From assembly GCA_013115145.1 (NCBI GenBank), contig JAAPAO010000578.1:1-22493 (forward strand): 22,493 nt of DNA, read 5' to 3'. This stretch comes from Perkinsus chesapeaki. Lineage: Eukaryota > Perkinsozoa > Perkinsida > Perkinsidae. Under the pieces are notes generated by a model. The model was not told the origin of the DNA. It searched no databases and saw only the letters and a program-made list of their open reading frames with translations. How positions within the stretch are numbered: position 1 is the first letter of the stretch; each line of letters opens with the position of its first letter. Shown here piece by piece: positions 6,977 to 16,500 of the stretch. The translations under genes and the position numbers were made by a program.

Positions 6977-8870
6977 ATGGCTAGAGAATCTTCAGCCCCA
7001 AAAGATGGCGAGGTACGCTCGTTTACCTTCAACGTTTTTACTTTTAACCTCTAACGTATCATTTGCTCTTAACCTCTCAAGTGTCTTTTGCAACGTATTT
7101 TTTACTTTTAACCTCTAACGTATCTTTTACTTTTAACCTCTAACGTATCTTTTGCTTTTAACCTCTAACGTATTCTTTACTTTTAACCTCTAAAGTATCT
7201 TCTACTTTTAACCTCTAACGTATCTTTTGCTTTTAACCTCGAACATATCTTTTGCTTTTAACCTCTAACGTATCTTTTACTTTCAACCTCTAACGTATCT
7301 TTTACTTTTAACCCCTAACGTATCCTCAGGTCAGAGTCACTGCGGTAGGTCGACTTACACCATATGTTAGATATGCTATTAGATTACTTAATGAGGAAGA
7401 TAGGGACACAATCCAGGTAAGGAGTATCTTTGAACTCTTCATAGTGCGTAACAGTGGTATCTTTAATCCTTCATAGTGCGTAACAGTGGTACCTTTAATT
7501 TTCCGTAGTGCGTAACAGTGGTATCTTTAATTTTCCGTAGTGCGTAACAGTGGTATCTTTAATTTTCGTAGTGCGTAACAGTGGTATCTTTGATTTATCT
7601 GTAGCGTAGTTGCATAACAATAATAATTCTATATAATCCTTGGCAATGATATCTGCAATTCTTTATGGTGCGTAACAAGGGTCTCTTTGGGTCTTCACAG
7701 TGTGATAGTGCTCGGCAGTGTCATCTTCAAATCTTTGGTATCTTCAGTTCTTTATAGTGCGTGACAGTGGTATCTTCAAATGTTCATAGTGCGTAACAGT
7801 GGTATCTTCTATCAGATTGTTGCATCGGGTCAAGCTATTCCTAAAGCAGTTAATGTTGCTGAGACTCTTAAAAGAAGATATCGCGGGCTGTACCAGGTCA
7901 CTGAGGTAAAATGATATCTTAGCTTCAACCATGCAAGATATGTCTGAGCTCGTTTCAGTTGTCAGCAATTGAATTACAAGAGAATCCTGACACAGAGGAG
8001 CGCAGGCCCGTCGTAAGCACTTGCCGCTATTCTTCACTTTATTACTTTTTTAGGGGAAGGGCACGACGACTCGCAAGGTGTCTCTAGCCACCATTACTAT
8101 ATCGACTAAGCCGCTCGACTCTAGCAAGCCAGGTTACCAAGATCCTTTGCCCGATTCTGAAGTTGAGGAATATTCCGATGACGGGTATTAATTTTTCCAG
8201 ATGTTGCTGGTGTTTGTAGTTTCGTGGTGACTTGATGTTGATTGTGTTTGTTAGGTCGGACGATGCATTTGAGAGGAAGCCAAGATACGGCAAGGGGAGG
8301 AAGGTAATGTAAAATATCTCTATTAAGGGGTGGCTGCGCAGCTGGAGAGAGATCTTGCTCGATGACCGCGCGCCACTAAATTGCTATTGCTCCTTATTTC
8401 ATACGCTTATTTTTCCTGCTCTAAGATGGTGTTATTATGATAGTTTAGATGGAGATATTAGAGAATAGAATGATGGATTAGTAAATAAGACTCATGATTA
8501 TATATTAAAATAACCGTGATAGTTGGAACGGAGAAGTCGGAGGAATGTTTTAATAGTAACATATTTTATATCGAGATTCTCGTTATACTCTGCATGTGAT
8601 ATTAACATTGTTCAACTATCCACAGGAGCTGTCCCACGAGACTTACCGGTTGATCGAGTGCAATTATTTGTTGTTTTCCAGGGGTTCGGCAAAGGTGGTC
8701 CTCGCTACAACTCGTGGGATTACTACGATGATGGTTACTATTACTATTATTATCCGGTCGGCAAAGGGAAGGGCTGGGCTCCAATGAACGATTATTATTA
8801 CGCACCGAGGCCACAGATGGGGAAAGGAAAGGGAAAAGGATGTAATATGTGGGAGACACACAGTGGTTAG
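6977..8870 (+). CDS. Alba-domain nucleic-acid-binding protein with Gly/Lys/Tyr tail
   Basis: Seven exons (6977-7012, 7330-7416, 7816-7905, 7959-8012, 8054-8184, 8255-8303, 8682-8870) close in phase to 211 aa. Residues about 13-115 form an Alba domain: VRVTAVGRLTPYVRYAIRLL, then IVASGQAIPKAVNVAETLKR, GLYQVTEL, and the C-terminal strand RKVSLATITIS followed by KPLDSSKPGYQ. The acidic linker (DSEVEEYSDD) and tail with GKGRK, GFGKGG, YYYYYY and GKGKGKG resemble RGG-like tails of plant and protist Alba proteins. Family members bind RNA and DNA and in protists act in translational control and chromatin. Introns 1 and 2 consist largely of tandem repeats, intron 3 holds a 28-nt hairpin, and intron 4 is only 41 nt. 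The last gene of the five-gene plus-strand run. The end could be extended by one more intron at a GTAATA after KGKGKG, but the simple TAG is preferred. Confidence 0.9.
7034..7325 (+). repeat. 25-bp tandem array filling Alba intron 1 (11 copies)
   Basis: Eleven copies of a 25-bp unit, mostly in exact tandem with one irregular spacer near the start. The unit reads GTATCTTTTACTTTTAAC and then CTCTAAC. Common variants are ACTTTTAAC/GCTTTTAAC and CTCTAAC/CTCTAAA. The array occupies nearly all of the 317-nt intron and stops 4 nt before the splice acceptor. Each unit contains a pyrimidine tract and CTAAC, the form of a branch-point site. RFC4 intron 1 has three related units. Confidence 0.95.
7424..7814 (+). 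repeat. 31-33-bp tandem array filling Alba intron 2
   Basis: Five contiguous units of 31-33 bp start 7 nt after the GTAAGG donor (7424 to about 7583). A degraded stretch follows, then two more good units just before the acceptor. Units start GTATCTTT, continue through a T-rich segment to GTAGTGCGTAACAGTG, and the next GTATCTT follows directly. Eight copies of the GTGCGTAACAGTG segment or a near variant can be counted. Unrelated to the 25-bp unit except for the shared GTATCTT. Confidence 0.9.
7914..7941 (+). repeat. 28-nt hairpin element, copy 6 (Alba intron 3)
   Basis: Perfect 7-bp arms ATATCTT and AAGATAT. The flanks match copies 1-5 (AG after the left arm, ATGC before the right), but the core is CTTCAACC. 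It makes up half of the 53-nt intron. Confidence 0.8.
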
Positions 8871-8881
8871 TTGATCGTAGT

Positions 8882-8914
8882 GGAAAAAGGCATCGGAAGT
8901 TTCGATGCTTTTCC
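8882..8914 (+). other. Stem-loop just after the Alba stop codon
   Basis: GGAAAAAGGCATCG pairs with CGATGCTTTTCC around a 7-nt loop, with one bulge, 11 nt after the TAG. A short T run follows in the downstream ACTTTTTTG. It resembles a bacterial terminator in shape, but in this eukaryotic context it is more likely a 3' UTR or RNA-processing structure. Function not shown. Confidence 0.55.
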
Positions 8915-11250
8915 GACTTTTTTGTCATATTATGTAGATGGGATACTCTGTAATAGTATCATCAGCACGATACAGTACTCATCTGGGATATGTCAAGGGC
9001 AATACGTTTTCGACTATCTTTCCCGGGGGCGGGAATCCTGGGAGTAATTGCCGGCAAGAGCGGTTGTCAACATTCGAGGATTTCAGTTCTATGGGGTGTT
9101 CAGCAACATAGAGTATAATATAGTTAACCGGCATAATTTATATATTATTTCATATACAGTGGTTTATTATTTATTTATTATATTGATTTACAGAACTTTC
9201 GATGACTTTATTTTTTATAATTGCTTTACGTTATTTTGATACTACATTCGTCGATTGTCTGAAGTTATTCGGAGGTGAATCCTAGTTTCGTAGTGTTGCT
9301 CAGTTTTTCATCGTCAAAACATGTTTCTCTCGGCCACATAAACATTCGAAATGCTGTGAATCAATCTTTTGTATGTTGCTGAGTTTCATCAGTTGTGTAG
9401 GACAGCATTTCCTGCCCTTTCAGATTACTACGGAAAAGGCGCCCCCAGAGCTCGTATGTGGTAGTTAAAGTTAAAGTAGAAGTGACGATTTGTTGAGATG
9501 AGCGGAGTGAAGCGTAATGCGTTTTCAGATATTAGATGAAGGCCGTGGTACCTAATGAGATAATAAAATGGGACCTTACCAGAATAAGCTTCCAGAATAA
9601 TGCCGAGGGCTTTGAGTTTCGTCAGTCATCACGAACCGCGGAAGTGTAATTGACAGTCTCCCTCAAAACGCACAGGTTGTACGTACTGTAAAGATAGTGG
9701 TAACTTATCACGAAGATTTTTGGGGTCGCAATACGTTGAGGGGAAGAACTTACCTAAAACAGACTTCCACGAGACTCATGGTGAACCACCAAGCGCTATG
9801 TGCTGCTGCAAAATATTGTTATGTACATAAATTACTATCCAAAGCGAGTTCTAAACTTGATGACTGACGCACCCGAAATACAGTACCTTCGAGCTTGCAA
9901 CAATAAGTACATTCATGGGCTAGTTATCTGGCTTTTCTGCTGTTGGTATCGATAGCGGACCACCGCCACATACCGTGCAGTGCCGAGTAGACATGTAAAT
10001 AAATGTATATATAGAACAGTGGTATCATAGGAAAGGACAGGACCCGACTCCGGCTCGAACTGTACCAAACGGGTCTCTTGCTAACAAAGTTTCTCTTCAG
10101 TATCACCGATACAGCGATACGTCGGGGCTAGTTTATGTCTCTGTCACCTTCATATCTTGTCTAAGTTAAGATGATACTAGCCGACCGAGGTAGATAGGAC
10201 TGCTGGATGAGCTGGGCCGATAGGGTTAACGCTTCAACAGCTTTATCGGCTTCACAGTCGATCTTTGGGGAAAAGAAGACAAGTCGAAATATCTTCCCAC
10301 ACAAGGAACATCACGGTCATCTACGGGGAAGATGGTCATAAACGACCTTATATTGGAAATTTAATTGGCAACTTGGGATCCACAAAAAATATAGTAGGGA
10401 GGGCGACATACTCGGTGTTTGAATGTACAGTGTCTTATCCTTTATCAATACAACAACTTTGTCCAAGCACCGTCCAGCACTCGTGCCGATTGTAGATTAC
10501 CATTGCTCTTTTTCGGGCAAGTGTTCTCTGTGAACACTAGGGCACTATTGAATGACAGCATTTAAGGGCAACTTTCGTTGACAGTCTAAATGACGGAGAG
10601 CATGTCATCCTTTCAGACACCAACTTTCAATTGATACACTCACTCTGTATGAAATATTTCCATGCCCCACTTAAGAGGTTACCGAAACCCGAAACCCAAA
10701 ACCCGAAACCCAAAACCCGGAGGAAGATCATTGGTTTTCCACGCCCCATATGGTTACAGAACAGTCGATATGTTACCAATAATCATTCATCTTGACAAAT
10801 TGAAAAATAATGTGCCTTAAGGAAAGCGGTAAACTAAGGACCGTTAAGGACCTCCTGAAGAGATTCAGTTCACAGTCTTCAAGTTACATGCCGAATGCTC
10901 CACACATCACTCGGGGCTATCTATACGCACTAGTGCTCAGTTATATAGTGTTGCGGATGGACTCGGGAAGATACTGTGTTACCAACCAAAAGCTACAAAA
11001 ATGAAACTGAAGTGTCATAGGTCTGTAAGGCCGTAACTGATCTCGATGAAAAATGGAGTCTAATACAGCGGCTGATGACAAAAATATAATACGGGCAAGC
11101 ATCTCAAAGAGCTCGCCAAGAGGACATATCATCAGACATCGCGTCAACAAGTGCCGTAGATAACGGCGCAAACGGTTATCTGTGCGATACCGTTTATTTT
11201 ACAAAATATGGGAATATAATAACGACCTATGTATTTACATAGGGAACCAT
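8915..11250. other. Gene-poor interval between Alba and Mei2-like genes
   Basis: No coding region I can support. Open frames here are short, lack an ATG start or show no recognisable motif. About 9100-9240 is AT-rich. A weak copy of the hairpin motif (ATATCTT...AAGATGAT) lies at 10152-10175. TGGTATCATAGG at about 10019 resembles the initiator-Met primer-binding site of copia elements but has no LTR that I can identify. The clearest feature is the heptamer tract at 10682-10720. Confidence 0.6.
10682..10720 (+). repeat. Telomere-like heptamer tract (CCCRAAA)
   Basis: Five perfect-length 7-mers in a row, CCGAAAC, CCGAAAC, CCAAAAC, CCGAAAC, CCAAAAC, then CCGG. On the other strand this is a TTTYGGG/TTTTGGG repeat, one base away from the TTTAGGG telomere repeat of plants and several protists. 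It is flanked by similar sequences TTTCCATGCCCCA (from 10657) and TTTCCACGCCCCA (from 10736), each followed shortly by GGTTAC. Confidence 0.7.
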
Positions 11251-12066
11251 TCAGTAGTCGAAGAGAACGTGCTCATTGACGTGGAATGGGTTACCAAGGA
11301 AGTCGCTGGAATTGGTGTCGACGTCATTGCTGAGTGCAAATAGCAGTGACAATAGTTCGATCGAATCACAGTCATCGAAGTCCACTGGGGCCAGGTCGGG
11401 AGTTGTCGACACGCTTGTACAATTCTCGTTCATCGATGGTCTCGATTCTTTGAACATTTCGGGTCTGGAAAACTCTTGAACAGTCAAAGGTCTCTCAACG
11501 CCTTCAACGAAGACCATAGGGGAGTATATCCCAGTCAGATTTTTCGCCGAAACGGTGCCAACTCTGGTCCTTCTGAGGTACTCCAAATTGGAGTGAAGCC
11601 CTTGAACGTGGGCCAACGAAACCTGGAAAAATGTGCAATGTCGTTCTCGATGGTCTGAGTTACCTCTGCGAAGACTCGATTGCTCCTCGTGTGCTTCTTA
11701 TACTTGTGGAGACATGCGGTCTCAAGGAATGCTCTGCACACTTGCGGCTCGCGAAAGTTTATGAATGCGTAGCCGACATTGCAGGACTGCTTGCAGTTGG
11801 CTGGCAAGTAGAAGAAGTCAAACCTGTGGGGAACGGATCAAATAGATATGGAAAAATGAGACTCACGAGCCTTGGAAGAAATCCAAAGATTCGGCGAGTT
11901 CATCGAGCAGTTCAGCGGGCGTGTAAGCGTAGGGAATGCTCCTCAGCATGACGGTCGTGGGGGAGGTGGAATTGACCGAACTGGCTTCTTGCTCGGAGAC
12001 CGACTTGTCGCCAACGCGGGAATGGCGAAAGTTGAACTGGGAAAAACGATCAATCAGGTCCGCCAT
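11251..12066 (-). CDS. Mei2-like RNA-binding protein (single C-terminal-type RRM)
   Basis: Three exons on the minus strand (12066-11867, 11823-11664, 11622-11251), with introns of 43 and 41 nt, close in phase to 243 aa. The RRM is the Mei2-type RRM_2 domain: RNP2-like TVMLRSIPYAYT at about 38-49, FDFFYLPANCK at 68-78, and RNP1-like CNVGYAFINF at 81-90. It ends with VSLAHVQGLHSNLEYLRR, which matches the YARIQG segment that closes Mei2 RRMs. That segment appears only after removing the 41-nt intron. Mei2 proteins bind RNA and control meiosis or development in yeast and plants. Many protists encode short single-RRM versions like this one. The tail after about residue 145 is unrecognised. The ATG at 12066 follows CTGACAG by 10 nt. 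A GTAAGT just upstream could instead mean another 5' exon, but the phases I tried did not fit. Confidence 0.85.
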
Positions 12067-12689
12067 TAACACATTTCTGTCAGACTTACCCTTTTTGGAA
12101 CATCTTTGTGGTCAAGAACGAGGGAACCGGCCTTCCTTCGACCGCTGTGGATCGAAGCGTGTCTTTGAGGACCTAGATAAAGCGATAAGTGACAGTAATA
12201 GGGAAGGAGGCTACCGGGGGAAGAGTGGCGACGCATTCGAAGCGAGGGAAGCAGATTACAAAACAACTGAAGCCCATATGCGTTCCTGATGAACTGTGAA
12301 CATTGATTTCGCGATAAAAATAAACCGAACCATTTGTACGGGAGAGCGCGAGTGACGTTACAGGGCAGAGCGAAGAACGAGATTGATTTGTTGGCCCCGA
12401 GAGGGCGTCACGCCTTGCACACGCGTACGGCATTTGCAAAATCGGCTCGCCCGTTGAAACGCTGCGTGTGCTACTCATCGGCCTGGAGATGACGCAGTGC
12501 GGAAGTCATATAAGCATTCAATGCTTATAATACATTGGGCCTTAAGGAGGTGGGTACCAAGGGTGTGGAACTACTATGATACCCATTGAGATGTTACGCG
12601 AAGGACCTTCTTAGGGAAAGTTTCACTCGCTAAGTTAATATAAAGTAATTAATAGTCGATGACTACTTCGCTTCACAGTCCCTAAATAG
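12067..12689. other. Upstream region of the Mei2-like gene
   Basis: No supported gene. A perfect 9-bp inverted repeat with a 3-nt loop, TATAAGCAT-TCA-ATGCTTATA, lies at 12509-12529. A GTAAGT donor-like site on the minus strand near 12085 may belong to a 5' UTR intron of the Mei2-like gene. Minus-strand frames around 12173-12478 show no motif. Confidence 0.4.
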
Positions 12690-13010
12690 ATGGGTCAGGA
12701 AATACTGCTATCAGAACATGTCTTATACTGCGAAATAAGTCGAGTTAGTTGCGACCACTCTTCCTCAATCGTTGGCCATAAAGACGACCATCCAAGACTG
12801 GGGGGCTGCATGGATGTCTTCTTTATGCGAACTGTGAGGGGAAATAAAGATACATTGAAACGATACAAGTATTTCACACGGCAAGTGGCGTGTAATCAAC
12901 TTCATAGATAACCGCTTCTTGAGGTGTCGCAGGATCCATTAAACCTGGCAGACCGATCCACTAAGGATTGGTATAATAAAAAGATTTTGCTAAACTTCAT
13001 AGATTTCTTT
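12690..13010 (+). pseudogene. Possible decayed copia-type RNase H remnant
   Basis: The plus-strand frame gives LKRYKYFTRQVACNQ, then a stop codon, then LEVSQDPLNLADRSTKDW. The pair resembles the end of copia-type polyproteins, where a charged segment of the type HIDxRYHFIRE is followed about 15 residues later by NxADxxTK. Nothing upstream reads as integrase or reverse transcriptase, and no flanking LTR is evident. If real, it is a short dead fragment. I treat it as a weak lead only. Confidence 0.25.
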
Positions 13011-13545
13011 GTTACGCACTGTGAAGGTTTTAAGGTATCTTTCGAACGCACACTAATCAAGCGACATGTGTTCACCGAATCTTGCGTTCTGCCTGAAGAG
13101 CAAGATTCAACCTCGGATACGCATTTGCATATGGAGCGGTTTCGAAGAGGATCTTGGTCTCATTAAATGCTCGAAGAAGTATTCAAAAGGATTTGCCAGT
13201 TCAAATAAATATAGCAAATATCTTTCTCTTTTTTAAGAAAAACTGCCTTTCGTTTGAGTGGTTCAATCACAGACTCTGCACTTGTCCTAAAATATGTTAT
13301 CTCCTCTATAACGGTTAGAAGTGGCGCCTCCCGAAAAATGGCTTCACAAGTGTGTATTATAAACTATTATTATAATATAATAATAGTTTAAATTTTAATC
13401 TACTTTTGTGGCAACTTATTTTTTTCTTAAAAATTATTTTCCAATACCCGTATCTTTTCCCTTCTTCGTCGATTGTTTTTACTGAATGTTCTTCGACCCC
13501 GAAGCCCCGAAGTGTTAATCGAACCCAGTTGGTAGTTTCTTTTCA
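13011..13545. other. AT-rich upstream region of the SulP gene
   Basis: No coding sequence that I can support. The stretch 13360-13445 is strongly AT-rich, with TATTATAATATAATAATAG-type sequence. The last bases before the SulP start codon, TTGGTAG followed by TTTCTTTTCA, offer an acceptor-like AG 10 nt upstream of the ATG. Confidence 0.4.
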
Positions 13546-16500
13546 ATGAGTTATAAGCCGAAGACGTCACCTGCATTTTTCGGGCAAGCAGGGAAGCTTT
13601 CCCGGAAGCATGGTTCTGATGTCCAGTTGATTAAATCCCTTGTAAGGTTCCATCTTCGGTGATAAGGCAAAAATAGATTGAAGTTCAAAAAATATAAAAT
13701 TAATCTATCTTGATGAAATATCAATATCGACTTATTTTTAAAAGTCCCAAATTTATTCCGTAAAAATTGGATGGAAAATTTTTAGTTTTTTTTAAAAAAA
13801 ATTTTTTACTTTCCTTGAATTTCATGTTAACGATGCTGAACTTGCAGTTCTTCAGATTCTTCCGCGGATTCCACTGAAATTTGCGGACTTTTTTCCGATA
13901 AATTTTCCGTTTTCCTCACTTTTGGCGGAAATTTCCCAGATTTTTTGCGTGTCAGGCGACCCCATTGCTGACAGAAACTCCTTGTCTGAAGCGTGACAGG
14001 CTTCCGGCATTCTCGCCGAAGAATTTCAGACGCCAGCTTGAAGCTTGGATACCCCTCATATCGGTTTTGAAAAGATACTCTCGAGGTTACATCAAGAACG
14101 ACCTTATGGGAGGGATCACTTTGGGACTGATTACTCTTTCCCAAAGTATCGCACATGCCAACATCGCCCATGTCGGCCTCATCAACGGTCCCTATTCCTG
14201 CGTGTGGCCAGTTTTAGTGTAGGAATCTGGAAAAAACGATTCGCAGAGCAATTTTCAGATACGCGATTTTTGGAACGTCCCCTCACATGTCTGTCGGAAC
14301 AGGTGCCATGATGGCGTTGATGACTGGGGAGCATGTCGCCAAGATTCCCGATTTGGAAATTCGTAGGTTTTCCGCGGGTTCTACGTCGTTGTTATGTATT
14401 TTTCCGAAATTTTCCCCGAAATTTCTCGAAAATTTGGTGTATTTTATGGAGGGGTTTCTGGACTGTTGAGGGTTACTCATCACAAACAGTGTTCATTTTC
14501 ACACAAAATTTTCCCCAATTTTCAGGAACCGCTATGGGCTGCCAACTCGCTCTCATCACAGGCTTCGCGATGTGCTTGATGGCTGCCTTGAGGCTTTCAT
14601 TTTTGGTCCGCTTCATTTCTAGACCGGCGCTCTCCGGCTTTGTAACAGGTAAAAAATATTTTTTCCGGAATTTTTTCCTGGAAATTCCCTCTCAGGTGCG
14701 GCCTTCGTAATAGTCGCGTCGCTTATGAAGGATTTTTTCGGGCTTCATCGAGTCGACAAAGGAGTCAATTTTTTCCAGAACATGTTCTACGTCTGTGTCA
14801 GCCTTCACACGGTAGAAGTTTGCGTGCTATCGGCTTCGATTTTTTCTCAGGCCTCCCCGGCAGTTACGTTGCTGAGTGTTCTCACTATTGGGATCATAAA
14901 CGGGCTGGCGCGCTATCGGAGTCGACATCGGGCCATCGAGTTTATTGCGGGATTTAAGGAACTCGTGGCAGGTTATATAGGGGAGGGGCGAATGGCGGCA
15001 AAATTGTGGGGGAATTTCCGTGTTTTTTGGGGGAAAAGGTTCAAGTGTGTGACATTGGAAAATGTTATTACAACGCTATTGTTTAATACGGTTTATCGGA
15101 TGGAAATCGGCCTTGCTCCTGTGTAGATCATTCGGCAAAGAGTGGGAGTCGTAGAACTGACTCGGACCTCGCTTCCATTCGTTTTGCATAGTCTGTATCA
15201 TAAGACGCATTCTGGTATCGTTTACCTTCCTTGATCTATTAAGATTGATGAATCGTTCAGTGGGGGGAAGCCGGTTGGTGTCGTCAGTTTTCGTTGCAAG
15301 GGGATGCTTCATCACTTTTACCTGTTCTTCAGTCACATAATATCTTCAAGCTTGCCGATCACTGAATTAGCGAAACCTGACCACATCCTTGCTTGGCGAC
15401 CCATCGTGGATCGTAACGTACTCTCACAGAAAAATGCTTTTTCCTCGCTGTAGAGACATCTTCTTGTTGCCCGGGAAAGCATTTCCGCGCAGACAGATAA
15501 ATCTTGTTTGGGTGCTGAGCTTTGAAGCTTCAGAGTCGAGTGGAATTTAAAGAAACTCACTGGCCGACTCGGACAGAGAGTTTCAGATCGTTGTCATGTA
15601 AACATGCGTCCTCCTCGATAAAAACCAGTATTGTGGTGCTTCGCTCCAATGAAATGAAGAAATTACTGTGGTGTGCATGATATTCGATCATAAGGCTCCC
15701 ACTGCCGCATGCCGGACTTCGAGGGGCGTCCGTAGTTTTCGTTATGTATTCAGTCACTAAGGCTTCAGATTTTCGCTAGTGGATTTCATGCCGTTGCCTG
15801 TTTTGAATTCGTTGGTTTTTGTACACTCGTTTTTTGGTGAAGAAGTTTATATGTAATGAAATGAGCTTCGCAAAGTGGCATCGCTGCGGTGTAGGGACTT
15901 TATAAGATGACTTTTCGAGATTTGCATCCTTTGAATTAGACCGTCGGTTCTCGGTATATCAGCCCGGAATGTCCTTGCACGGGATAGGGACATTCACTTT
16001 CGGCCCTGGGAGTCCCACGTCTGGAGTGGGAAATTCCCACTTCGCGCGATAGTGGCAAGTGGCGGGTCACCGTAGAGATACGTAAGAGGTAATCGGCCCA
16101 GTGTCAGTAGCTTAAATAGTATGATATTACTGAGCTTAAGTAGCTTTATGCTACTAGTCAGAGTAGTCTACTCTTTTATGAGGCTTGTAATAAAGAACTC
16201 AACTCTCTTCTACTGTTAACGCCTCCCTAGGAGGCCGAATGACGAAGATACATCCCAGTAGCTCATCTCCCCTTGGCAAGTCTTCTCGGTGTAATCTTTT
16301 CCGGAAATAATGAGGCCCAATTTTCCCATAATTTTCACGTATTTCAGTCATCGTCGCAACGGCATTATGTTTCTCGATGTCGCTGGTTTACCGTCAGAAG
16401 CTCCTGGCCAGCTTTGGTGATGATTCAGGTTGGGAAGACTTTATACCTCATGTAGGTCTTTGCGGGGAAAATCCGGAATCGCGCAGGCTTTTGTGGACTT

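Noticed and set aside
10265-10495. Frame of 76 codons in the gene-poor interval
   Set aside because: It begins at TTG, has no internal ATG and no recognisable motif.
10810-11004. ATG-started frame of 64 codons
   Set aside because: It has a real ATG but is short, without motif or clear splice context. Expected by chance in 2.4 kb.
13829-13955. ATG at 13829 as the SulP start
   Set aside because: Its frame stops after 14 codons and no donor joins it in phase to exon 2. The ATG at 13546 with a GTAAGG donor after 32 codons joins in phase 0.
15076-15757. Minus-strand multi-exon gene inside the large SulP intron
   Set aside because: A GTGAGT donor and CTCAG acceptor exist near 15568 and 15520, but joining them leads to a stop soon after, and no family is recognised. 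Kept only as unexplained sequence in the intron.
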